From positions 189,665,741 through 189,729,740 of the forward strand of contig CM041465.1 in the NCBI GenBank assembly GCA_023213395.1: a stretch of DNA of 64,000 bases, read 5' to 3'. Within the stretch, counting starts at the first letter, position 1, and the number at the start of each line of letters is the position of its first letter. This document shows positions 32,888-43,499 of this stretch, one piece after another. Below the pieces are notes generated by a model. That model did not search any database. It had not been told where the DNA came from and saw only the letters and a list, made by a program, of their open reading frames with translations. Source of the DNA: Cycas panzhihuaensis. Its lineage: Eukaryota; Cycadophyta. The translations under genes were made by a program, and so were the position numbers.

Positions 32888-34760
32888 GTCGTGATCGCGG
32901 TAGATAACCGTGAGAATATAGGGATGGCGATGCTGAGCTTTATAAAGATGATATCTCAAGAGAACAAGGGAGTCCTATAGAGGTGTGGCCTGCTAAAGGT
33001 CATGCAGACACCTCAGTACATGTCAGACTAGAGCTATTGATCGATATCGTGTCACATTGGGACCGGAGGAGGTACATTTTCCACCTACCCCAGGTGGGAG
33101 ACGTGATGATGACAAGCGGGTGTCGATGGATATTGGGAGTGCCGGTGGTGGGAGGCCGATGCTTGGAGGCGTTACCTAGTAATGAGGCAGCACACAGAGA
33201 GGCAGCGACATTCTTCACCGGGGCAGATAGATGGAAACGGAGAGGGGTTCCTCTCCAGGCTATGGTCATGTCAGGGATTCCTCAAGTGAGGAAGTTGATT
33301 ACTCTATGCATTATATTCTGGGTTTCCTGGAAATAGAAGTATAGGGACATCCCTGGAGGATGGATGGATGTAGTGCACTATTGCGAGACTGACGAGAGGA
33401 TGGACTAGGATACCCTGATAGCGACGAACCTCGTCGCACAGCTAGATGCCATTAGGACGACAGGTCAGGGAGGGTTGTCATATAGCATGCTCCTATAGTG
33501 TTGGTTCTTTGATCATTTTGGAGCAGTGGCACTAGTAAGAGGACCATACCCCATTACAGAGTGAGCCCCAATGGTCCACAACTGGTAGACTAGACTGAGA
33601 GGGACAGAGAACCAGGCTTACATCTGATGCTCAGTGGAGGCTACATCGCTAGACCTCCTCACTATGATGGTTCTTATAGCAGACCCATACAGGGCAGTGA
33701 GGTGGGACAACGATGATGAGGCAGGTGGAGCTGGGGTGCTCCCAGGAGATGACGATGGTGGAGATAGAGGAGAAGGAGGAGACAGGGCCAGCTTGTCACG
33801 ACCTGTGGGAGAGGCAAGTCCATTAGGGATAACAAGTAGAGGAGTAGGGCCATCTGGGACTGCCGGCGGAGAGGTAGGCCCATCAGGGACTGCAGAGGAG
33901 AGCGAGGGGCCAGTGACACAGGCCCGCAGGCTACGGATCGAGAGGAGATCTAGAGAGATAATAGTAGAGCTAGTCCTAGTGAGGAGAGAGAGGAGGTACC
34001 AGAGGAGGAGGTACCAGCAGCTAGCAGAGCGCTAGAGAAGGAGGCAGTCGTACGGGTCGAGGAGCCGGCCACTGCACCAGGTGAGACATACCCATTTCCC
34101 ACTGTTGTTTGATTGCCAGATAGATATGTAGTTTGATTTTGGTTGATTTGATATCCATAGACATGTACTGATACATGGTATCTTTGGATCCGCAGTGCAG
34201 AGGTTCGTGATTAGTGGAGGTGATGGTGAGGGAGATGTTCCCTCAAGTGTATGCGGAGGGACAGCCACCCATCCAGATCGAGGATGCACCTAGATCGATA
34301 AGTGCCCACATGGCAACATTCGTCCCATTGGCAAGGGCGAGGGACATATGGGTTGTAGAGTCCCAGGAGCAGGTAGCATTCAGGGGACAGCTACAACGGG
34401 AGTTGGATGAGGCTCGAAGTGAGCAGAACACATTGCAGAGTCACGTATAGGCTCTGGAGGCTTAAGGAGGAGCAGGTGGAGATGTAGAGAGTAGGATCCA
34501 GATAGCAGTGCTAGAGGAGCATCTCCAAGGGGTGGAGGAGAAGTTCTGGAGCATGGATGAGAGACTCTAGGGAGTAGAGGGTGAGAGAGATCGTATCCAG
34601 GCTCGATACGATCAGCTGGTGGATCAGGTGACATCGAGGTCAAGCCAGACTAGGATGCATACCCACACGGCGGCAACGACACCGAGGCAGCCATGTGATG
34701 AGGGGAGCGAGGCAGGGAGCTCGCAGAGGCCCAGGAGGAGCCTCAGAGGGATGTGATCCC
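32888..34760 (+). pseudogene. Antisense PMD gene, copy C
   Basis: It begins after a GTTTGTAG acceptor: VVIAVDNRENIGMAMLS. A frameshift follows the TPQYMSD segment. The PMD continues with FHLPQVGDVMM, RWILGVPVVGG, HREAATFFTGADRWKRRG and PQVRKLITLCIIFWVSWK (stop TAG at 33334-33336), then ERMD, ANLVAQLDAI and CWFFDHFGAVA after a second TAG (33496-33498). A linker with WDNDDEAGGAGVL-type acidic sequence precedes the intron donor at 34081. Exon 2 carries EMFPQVYAEGQPPIQ and a coiled-coil tail ending RSLRGM. Exon 1 is 1193 nt, out of phase because of indels. Confidence 0.8.
34081..34195 (+). other. Intron of the copy C antisense PMD gene (115 bp)
   Basis: Donor CACCAG|GTGAGA and acceptor GGATCCGCAG align with the D and F introns. 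Small indels just inside exon 2 break the frame, so phase cannot be verified in this copy. Confidence 0.7.
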
Positions 34761-35402
34761 CAGGAGAGGGATCACACTGACTAGGAGATGGTGCCCCAGG
34801 AGCAGGGCAACAAAAGGATAGGATACATGCATTGTATTTATTTTGACAGGGGAAAGCACAGGCCTCCAGGGGGTCACATGTATAGAGTCATATAATTGTA
34901 CCTCCCCTGCAAGGACACAAGCTTCCCACAGAGGATGTACCACACCATACGTATGACATGACACACAATTTTGATGTATATATATAAATGGGGCAATTGG
35001 CACCCCATTTGATATGTGATGCTTTATTATGTATGATATATATGGTTTGTTATGTGATGCACGTATTTCCTTTCATGCATGGCCATATACCTAATAGGAG
35101 CACACATGACCACCATGAGTAGAGGTGATAGACATATGTGGGGTTAGGAAATAGGGTGGCACGCATGTCAATAGAGGAGCATAGCGGGATATGCAAAGGA
35201 AATATTGAGCGAGAGGGGGAGTAACAATACTCCAAAGCGTCATCACAACTAGGGGATGCCCAAATAGGAGGACAAGGTCCCAAGGGAAATGGGAACACGG
35301 GTTCCGCGAGAGGAACCAGAAGGAGATGACTAGGCTATTCTGAGTCGTCATTCTACCCATGGTTGGGAGGAATGCAAACAAACTTAAGATGGTAGTTTAG
35401 GC
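34761..35402. other. Convergent spacer, copy C
   Basis: Homologous to the spacers of A, B and D, with a short TA run near 34975. No gene visible. Confidence 0.6.
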
Positions 35403-35805
35403 TCATTTCAGAGCGTGGGTGAGGTGACGACAAGGCCACAAGTAAAACTTCTTAAGGAATTTCCCATTAACAACTTTCTCAAATTCAAGACCTTTCAGGG
35501 TGGCAATCTTATAAGCACCATTGCTAAGGGTTTCGATAATGACGAAGGGGCCAACCCATCTAGGTTTGAATTTGGTCAAATGATCATGAAGATATTCTAA
35601 TTTGAGGACATGGTCCCCAGGAAACAAAGGATGGGAATGAGGATGTTTATCGTAGGTCCTTTGTGAGCAAGCTTTGGACACTAGGTTAGCCTGGTAGGTG
35701 GCTAAACGTCTCTCATCCAAAGCTTTGAGGTCCAAGAGATGAGCTTAATAGATTGACTCCTCATCAATGAGACCTCGAATAGAGACTCGCAAGGAAGGAA
35801 TCTCC
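35403..35805 (-). pseudogene. Integrase C-terminus, copy C
   Basis: The sequence reads LDERRLATYQANLVSKA, GDHVLKLEYLHDHL, PRWVGPFVIIE (GPF module), NGAYKIATLKG and NGKFLKKFY. The catalytic core is missing: just upstream, after the segment equivalent to VEIPSLRVS, the sequence jumps to the pre-RT linker (LEHLTGSVPN). By comparison with D about 2.6 kb (RT, RNase H, most of integrase) is deleted. Confidence 0.85.
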
Positions 35806-37050
35806 ACTAGGTTGGGCACAGAGCCCGTTAAGTGCTCAAGCAAGGCTTCATCGTCTTCGAAGTAATCCACCCCATGGATGATCTTACTTCAAATAGATGA
35901 AGTACTAGAGGAAGTAGGAGCAACAGAACTATGATGGTCATCAAGTCATCCAACATCCTCAACAAACTCTAAGGGAGAGTCCGGAAGAGGTTCCTTGGAA
36001 GGAGCGAAAGGGAGTTCCTCGAAACCATCACCTACGGGGGGTGATGAAGAGGAAGACCCAATGGCAGATGAGTCAATATGGGCGATGATATATGACACAG
36101 AGGAGTGACTAGTCTTGCCAATGAAAGAGGTTCTAAGTGGGGATCTAGAACGAGATAGGTGCGACCTACTGGCATGGAGGAAGGAAACGGGGTGAAGACA
36201 ATCCTCGTCCTCATCGTGTGACTTGTTGTTACTAAATGAGGCAAGGTACCCATAGCTCCCAATGCCAATAAGAGTGAAACACGTGAGACTAGGAAAAGAA
36301 GATGTAGGATCTTCTTCAGTGTGAGATGGATTGGGTATACCAATGGAGCAAGCTGAGGTATGAGTAGAAGGGCTTTGGCTTGCCTGATTGATAGGACGAG
36401 TTTGTTTGGTAAATGGATGTTCGCGGGAAACAACCCTCATTCGTCCATCATGGAAAAATTTAAGTTGCCCCCATAGGGTCAAACACATGGCTCCCATCTG
36501 GTCAAGCCATGGTCGACCTAAGAGAAGGTTGTAGTCGACGTCGATGTCGAGGACTATAATGTCAACGAGGATAGTCTTACCCTCGAGAGTGAGCAGGATC
36601 ACGACAGATCCCAATGGGGTCTTTTTACTACCATCGTAGCCTTAGCATTGCCATGGAACAGGCTCCAAAGAAGAAATACCAAGCTCTTGCATGACACGCA
36701 AGGGCAATGCATTCATGGAAGAACCATTGTTGATAACAGCCCTTCGCAGGGTACAATTGGGGGTATCGATGGTAATGGTGAATGGGAAGTTCCACTGACG
36801 TTCCCTTTCATATGCAGGAGGAAGGTCCTTAGGATCAAAAGAAATAACGGATTCACGACTTTGGGTGACACCCAGAGCATGGACGGGCGTGTCATTTGAT
36901 CCTAAAGCTTCGAAAAGGAGAGCCTGTTACTTGGGACAACTCCTCAAAATGTCCATCAAGGACATTCCCGCAGCGACGGTATGGAGTTCGTCAATGATGG
37001 AGAAAGGCTTACCCTTTACAATAGGTTGGGTAAGTGCCCTTCAAAAATTG
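35806..37050 (-). pseudogene. Protease and pre-RT linker, copy C
   Basis: The frame at 36614-35946 starts in the protease after the active site: GSVVILLTLEGKT, DIDVDYNLLLGRPWLDQMG, WGQLKFFHDGRMRV, then the Ser/Pro linker CSIGIPNPSH, GYLASFSNN and VSFLHAS. Upstream pieces with the DNG active-site region and SIMDV-like sequence continue to about 37050 in other frames. Confidence 0.75.
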
Positions 37051-38803
37051 TAATGACTAGGATGCACAGGAATGGCCTTAGGAAAAGGAGGCACTTCCGG
37101 AGGAGGGTTCTCTAGAAAAGGATCAGAAGGAGTAAAAGAAGAAGCCCCAACTACTTCTTTGGCAGCTTGAGACCAAGTAAGGGCATACGAAGGAGTAGCC
37201 TTAAGCATTTGGATCACCTTCTTTCCCTTATTCTAGGACTGCAAAGATGATGGAGTGCATTGATTAGGGGAATGGGAGGAAGACGATGAATCCCAGGTGC
37301 CCTTCCCTTTATCACGGGAAGGACGGGAATTCGGTGATCTTCCTCGGTTCTAGTTGTTTATTGGTTGAGTATTGCGATCGCGTTCCCCATGTTTAAGGAA
37401 CGGATCCTTATGGACCAGCTGGTCTAGATTAGGCCTTGAGGCCCGTTTAGAGGATGAGTCATATTGAGGGGCATCCTTGGGATGTTGGGCCCTACAACGT
37501 GAGTCATCATGAAAGCACTCCCCATGAATGGAGCACCACTTCTTCTCAAGCAAAGGATCTATCTTCCTCACTTAAGAGGACTAGGCGTTTCCATTCCTAG
37601 GGAGGGGAGCTTGGGTAGATTGTTGAATTTGTTTATTAGAAGTTAGAGATGAAGGAGCTTATAATTTGAGTTCCTTCATCATGCGTTCGAATGAACGTAT
37701 GGCAGATGTGAGCGGATCTAAGGTCTTCTTAGTTGGATGAGAAGAAGACCTAGAAGATTGTTGTGGTTTAATATCCTTGGTTGGAGGTAGTGCCTCACGT
37801 CGCTATGAGGGCTTGAGAGGCTTCTTGAGTCCAGCCTGGATCTCAATAGCCTCGAGCGCTAAGCACTTTGTGATCGCAGAGTCGCATGTGGTCGCCCCCA
37901 TCTTAAGGGCTTCCACATGTAGTTCAGGGTGAAGTACATTAACGAAAAGGTCTCTCTTCAACTCCTCGAGCAACATGGCCTTAGTGGAGTGAAGAAAGTC
38001 ATGAAATCATCGCACAAAGTCACGATTCATCTCATCGTGACTTTATTTGAGTGACAGGAGGGATTTCATTCTGCTTTCAAATGGGCGAGCTACATCAAAA
38101 TAGTTAATGAATTCATCCACTAATTGCTAGAATGAAAAGATCGAGTGGGCAGGGAGGTGATAAAACCACTTAAGGGCATCACCTTGCAAAGATCGAGGGA
38201 ACAATTTTATTAAGATATGGTTGTAAGCGCAGTAATCAATAAATACCATAGAAAAACTACGCATATGTTCTGCTGGGTCCTGTGAGGAAGTTTCATCAAA
38301 TTTAGGAACTTCGGGAGGATGAGGCAGCAGATTAGTTCTTAATGCCTCAATAGATAGTGGTGTCGATCTATAGTCCATGAAGGGACGTGCCCTTGCTTAG
38401 ACTGTAGGATCAACGAATGATGTAGTAGGTAGTAAACAAGAAATAGATGGGGGTGGAAAACCTATCCCTCCTTGAGGAAATGCCCATTACTAGAAGGGGG
38501 CTTGAGGATAAGTGCCTTGAAAGAGAGTTGGGTTCCCTTGCGAAGGCACTGTGAAAGAGGCTATGCTAAATGGTGGAAAAGGAGGGTGTCGAACTAGGTT
38601 TTGCCCATATGGGCCACCTATAGGTGGTGCAATCCCATATGAGTGTAGCGGGTCCACACCATAAGCTGAAATATTATTCCCTTTACCCTACCCCTAAGGT
38701 TGAGAAGTGTAACCTGGGGGTATGTAAAAGGAAAGACCAATAGGTTGGTTTTGGGAATATGTGGCAGTGGGTCCCACATGATTAGTGGCTGAAGAGTTAG
38801 TAG
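37051..38803 (-). pseudogene. Gag C-terminal half, copy C
   Basis: Reading down from 38803: NSSATNHVGPTATYSQNQ, FYIPPGYTSQP, a Pro-rich part, FMDYRSTPLSIEALRTNLLPHPPEV (38378), GDALKWFYHLPAHS, Gag domain fragments at 38100-37870, and the knuckle CSIHGECFHDDSRC near 37540-37500. The N-terminal half lies beyond copy D at 55583-56319, and the frame joins exactly at the GACCC target site. Several stops are present. Confidence 0.85.
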
Positions 38804-38808
38804 GACCC
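38804..38808. repeat. Left target-site duplication of copy D (GACCC)
   Basis: A perfect match to GACCC at 55578-55582 bounds the 16.8-kb copy D. Confidence 0.93.
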
Positions 38809-41497
38809 TGGACGCGCGTCTACGGGATGGCCACCTAACTAAATAGGTGTGGTAAGAGCAGATGATAATGTGATTGAGAAAGAGACCTATAAGTAGGGTA
38901 ATTACCACGCAGGGCGCCCCATGCGTCGGAGCGCGAGTTCGAGACCTACAATGGAATGTGGCTACCAAAGGGTGATCCTCCACCACTTCGAACAAAGGGT
39001 GAAGAGGCGTAGGGTTAGCCTAGGTTGACTTAAGGGACGGATCTTCCCACCCTTGGGTGGCTGGAAGGGAAAGGGGAGGAGCCTTCAGGGCTTTCCCTAA
39101 AGCAACGAGAAACGAAGAAGAATAGGCAAGCAGCTGGCCTATAGACGGGGTCGCTTTGGTTATCCGGCGAAGCGGGGAACTAAATGAAAGTAAGAGGGAT
39201 GATCCGAGAAGATGGATCAAAGTATGCCTAAGCAAACTAACTGGGTATACAAGTAATACGGGGGGGCAAGAAGCTCGCATGGTTAAGAAAGAGAGGAAAG
39301 GTGGAAAGGAGCGGTTCCTATGACCTTTTCCTATGGGTAGCAGAGATGCATGCAATAAAACAAATAAAGTGTAAACCGAAAGCAAAGTTAAGTTTCCCTT
39401 TTGATCTCCAATGAGTTAATTACTAAAAAGGAATTCAAAAGGAAAGAGTAGTAGGGGGGGTGAGGCGTGCACCTGGACCGGAGGCGTGCGTAATGAAGGC
39501 CCTCCCGAGGGACACTAAACTACTCCACGAGGTGCGTCGGATGCGAAGCGTCGTAGTGGATTGGAAAGAGGGGCTCCCTTACCTTCCCCAGAAAAATACT
39601 AAACTACAGTACCAAGGAAGAAAAGAACTAAATACCAGTGACTAAGAAAGTATGAAAGTACAACATGTATAAGAGCACTTACCGGCAACGGAACAAGCGG
39701 AAAATACCTTTTGCACTCTCCAAGCACCTGCAAGCAACTCCCCCTTTCTGGAGAAAGGGCAATAACATGCAATGACGAGATCCTAATAATACATGTCTAT
39801 GTGATACAAATATAAACTTAAACACATATATGTTAGCATCAACACAACGATGATAGTATGTGAAAGAAGGCAACCAAAGCGAAAGGAAAGTAACCGGTAA
39901 GCCTCAGAGTGGCCCACCTCTCGCAAAGAAAACCATAACCTCCCCCAAAAGCCACAAGGTAGCGAGGGCAAGGCTAAGAAAGATGGCTGAAAATAGTAGC
40001 AAGGGAGTTGCAAGGAGCCAAAGAAGACCTACGGCAAACCGGGGTGCTACGGAAAGCAAACTGGGCTGCCGGGAAAAGAGTTAGATAAGGACAAGCGGTC
40101 GGGACTTATGTAAGTTGCCCAGACCTAAGCCTAAGCCCTCAAACCAGTGCTGCAACGTGTGAAAGTGCTGATTTCAACAGCTAAGAGAGGGCCAATAAAC
40201 CCCTGTTTGAGTGCCAAGGACAGCATGAGGCAAGAGGGAGGATTTGGGGGGCTTAAAGCCACTTGAGGAGCGTGGAAGGTGGTGTGGAATCCACCCAGCT
40301 CCTTCCCAAACCCTATGTCAACCCTCAATACTGCTACCTTGAGCAACAAACACACGTAAGAGGCACTATAACAGAGGTAGAATAGCCCAATGTAAAGAGG
40401 AAAACAACCCTCACAAAGATAAGCAAGAAACAAGCAAGATAGGGCATCAATAACATAAGAGAAACAACTCAAATCAATAAATACCTAAGTGGAAGAGGAA
40501 AGGTACTTGCCTCAGCCGAAGGCTGGCAAGAAGAGGCTGAGAGATCAGCCCAGAACCGTGGTGCAGTAGGTTTGGGGCCCTGCTAATGAAGTTGGAAGGA
40601 GAACACCTACACTTGGAACGCTTGAAGACTGCCCGGGCTAAGAATCTACTGAAATCTCTCCAAGGGGCCCTCTCCAAGGTGTGTGAGGGGCTGGGAAGAT
40701 GTCCTAGCCATACCGAAGGAGAGCTGGGCACTGGAGGAGAGACGCAGGTCCTGTGGTAGCAGCAGGGTAGCAGAGAAGAGCAGAGCACAGTGTGGTTTCC
40801 TTGAGGAGCAATCCAAAAAGTGAGCCAAAGTTATAAAAAATGAGTCAAAAGTGACTTAAGTACCCAACCTGAACCCTAAAGCGAGTGATTAGGGCACAGC
40901 TGAGGGCGAGTTAAGTTGCGAGACACGTGGCAGTTTCGCAATAAATGCGAAATTGCCATGACGGATTTTAAAAAACAAGTGGGAACAGTCATACCGCTGC
41001 AAAATCATGCAGCAGAGATATTCAACAAGATGCGAAAATCTCGGTATCAACTCGAGGCAAAATAGATTCACCTTGACCTAAAGTGAGGCGATGACAAAAA
41101 GAGCCAATGGGGGGCTAAGACACCCACCCGGGGGTAGACAAGCCAACAAACAGGTCCAAAGGAGCAAAAATAGGGCTCAAACGGTGTGGCAAGTCAACCA
41201 AACAATGACGGTTCATCACACGGGCGAAGGTGGCGCAAACCAAGTGGATCTTGGACTGAGGAGGGTAGATGCGGGAAGTGGAGTGGCCACCAGGGTGCCA
41301 CACTCGCTGGGAGTGTGCCCCTGCTATAGTCGTCATAGGCTGAAATAAGTGTAGACGAAGACAAAGTCGCCTACAAAGCCACACACATGCAGACATGCAA
41401 GCAAACACTCATCAAATGAAAGTGATGATAAGGCAAAAAACATACCTGTACTTACCTGAGTCGGTGATTCTGTATCCATTCACGGAGCCGTGAAACA
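38809..41497 (-). repeat. 3' LTR, copy D (2.69 kb)
   Basis: Boundaries are TGGACGCGCGTCTACGGG...GGAGCCGTGAAACA. It is homologous over its full length to 52875-55577. No gene inside. Confidence 0.95.
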
Positions 41498-41895
41498 CGC
41501 TTAGCAGAGCCTCACCGCTCGGAAGCCTGGTGTGATGGCGAATGCTGGCAACATAACTGTTAGTAGCACATGTGTATATAGATATATCAATCAAGATCAT
41601 AACAGTAGGCAAGGGTGCCGGCGAGTGTTGTGGTGGAATGCGTGGATCTGGCGGTGGAGACAACATAGGGGCTGCCTATGAGCCACCTGGGAACTGACTG
41701 GAAAACTGAGAAAGATAAGGGGGCTGCCCCCACCACAAAAGATGCGGAAGAGCATGCATAATCAAGTAAAGAGTAAGCAAAGGGTAGGCACCATAGTTTT
41801 ACCTCATTAGTAGCCAAGTTTCGGAGGTGCGAATGGATCGCAAAGTAAAGCATAAGACGACCTAGGACTTGGGCAACAGGAGGGCTAGACAAACC
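41498..41895. other. 3' tail between aRNH and 3' LTR, copy D; PPT missing
   Basis: Next to the LTR the minus strand reads GCTCTGCTA-AGCG-TGTTTC, whereas C has GCTCTGCTACCAAGGGAGCAG-TGTTTC. The purine tract is therefore deleted. The rest has no recognised feature. Confidence 0.65.
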
Positions 41896-42318
41896 TCAGG
41901 GACGGTCAGCAAGGAGAGGAAGGCGACGTTCAAGGATGAGGCGAACGAGACTATCTGCCTCAGCATTGAGGGCCTGAGGGATATGCTGGATATCGACAGA
42001 AGAGAAGCGGGCTAGGAGAGATCTGGCAGTAGAAGCAAGAGTCCTCAAGTGAGGGCATCACACCTGGTAAACTTGGGTGAGATGAGACACCACAACTTGA
42101 GAGTCACAAAGTAAAACAATGGATCCGCAATGGAACCGGAGGGCATTAGTAAGGGCTTCAATAACAACTGTATATTCAGCTTCGTTGTTAGTAGCCTCTA
42201 GGAGGAAGATCCCAGAGTGGAGGAGATCATGTCCAGAGGGGCTACGGAGGATCCATGCAGCGACAGAAGGTCCAAGATTACCACAGCTTCCGCCGTCAGT
42301 AAAGATGTAGATGGACAT
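41896..42318 (-). pseudogene. Second (plant/archaeal-type) RNase H, copy D, one stop
   Basis: ATG at 42318; 423 nt in one frame, broken only by TGA after THLTQVYQV-like sequence (C has TGG there). The RNase H fold motifs in order: Asp in IFTDGGSCGN, Glu in TNNEAEYTVVIEAL, Asp in LLCDSQVVVSHL, and HIPQALNAEADSLVRLILE with the His/Asn/Asp of the final helix. This differs from the gypsy RNase H in pol (VTDESLG, AELNYSP). It lies beyond the antisense PMD gene, on the element's coding strand and head to head with that gene. An RNase H outside pol may need its own promoter or splicing. A longer open frame continues upstream to 42762 but is not conserved with C. Confidence 0.85.
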
Positions 42319-42821
42319 AGGTGACACAAAATCCTGGCAGTCAATAGATAATAAAAGCAACACTCGAAAGGTAAGCAAAAAGTGGCTGTGAAGGGTAGGA
42401 GGACCTAGCAATGAGGTTACCCAGGGCGAGAGCAAGTAATCCGAACACCGGTAGAGAGTGGTCGGAAGAAAAAGCCTCCTGGGGCGCCAAAAGGTCGCTT
42501 TGGAAAGTGAAACATGCCCCCAGGTGGGGGAGCATTCCCTTTGGGGACCCCAAGAGCGAGAAAGGGCTGCGGAAACATGTCCAGGGCAACGAAACGAGCC
42601 AAATGAGTATAAACTCGAGCATGCACGGGAGTAGCACGTAAAACGATGCAGAAGGGCCCTGGCAAAAGTGCGATAGTGAGGCACCATAAATGCCCTTACA
42701 AGGGAGGGCAGAAAGGGCATCAATAGAGCACAATGGACGATAGGGCCAGAAGGCAAAGGCAAACAGAGGGACGGGACGGTTCCAACGGCTATCGCGGGGC
42801 CAAAAACAGAGGAAGTGCCTG

Positions 42822-42844
42822 TTGGGGCCCCCGCCTATATAAGG
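42822..42844 (+). promoter_or_regulatory. Putative promoter of the copy D antisense PMD gene
   Basis: GGGGCCCCCGCC followed by TATATAAGGAAA (TATA at 42836-42843). It is identical to the block in C. A transcript would start near 42870 and run through the leader into the PMD exon at 43500. Grande, another Tat-lineage element, is reported to transcribe an antisense 3' gene from its own promoter. Confidence 0.65.
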
Positions 42845-43276
42845 AAATCAAACGGGAAAATGGATTCATTTTCACCGGGTCTCGTACGAAACCAGAGCCA
42901 TTCCCTTACACAGTGGAGCGCCACCCAACTTTGGAGGCACGCAGAGAGAGATCAGACCGTTGGATCAGAGATCGGAGAGAGCCAGCGCGACCGATAGGAT
43001 GACATGGCGATAGCGAGGCTGGATCCAATGAGTGGATATCACTAAACCCGACCCATTTCGAAGTTCGAAATTCATTAATTTTTTGTAGTTTCATGTGGTT
43101 TTTAGTGCCCCTTATCGGCAATCAGAGGCCTCTCAGAGTCCGAACTGGACCCAGAAAGAGGCGGGGACCTGGGCATTAGGGAGCCCTGGTCTCGATGGGC
43201 CCTACGGGGTCCACCAGAAGATTTTTTTTTAATTTTTCGGCGTAAATCCCCTTTTGGGGATCGCTGTCAGATCGTA

Positions 43277-43304
43277 GTAATGATCGCGGTGCCGCGATCA
43301 TTAC
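43277..43304. promoter_or_regulatory. Perfect palindrome in the antisense leader, copy D
   Basis: Arms of 13 bp (GTAATGATCGCGG / CCGCGATCATTAC) are separated by TG. It sits between the TATA box and the PMD exon. The GCGGTRCCGC core recurs in the LTRs of this family. Confidence 0.7.
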
Positions 43305-43499
43305 CATGGACCCGATCATGGACCCGTGCCAAACTTAGTGGTGCCGCTAAGTCTGGCGTGGTACGAAGGCAGAAAAGGAGAAAAACAGATACAAGGGCCA
43401 AAAGAGCCCCAAATCTCAGGCAGAGAGAGTTTTGAGAGAGTGAGGGGTGATAGTGACTGACATGAAGCTAACTCGGATTGTCTTTTTTAGTTTGAACAG

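Noticed and set aside
42319-42762. Upstream extension of the aRNH frame in D as part of the protein
   Set aside because: The frame is open in D, but the equivalent region of C shows little protein-level conservation and F starts at the same ATG; kept as upstream region only.
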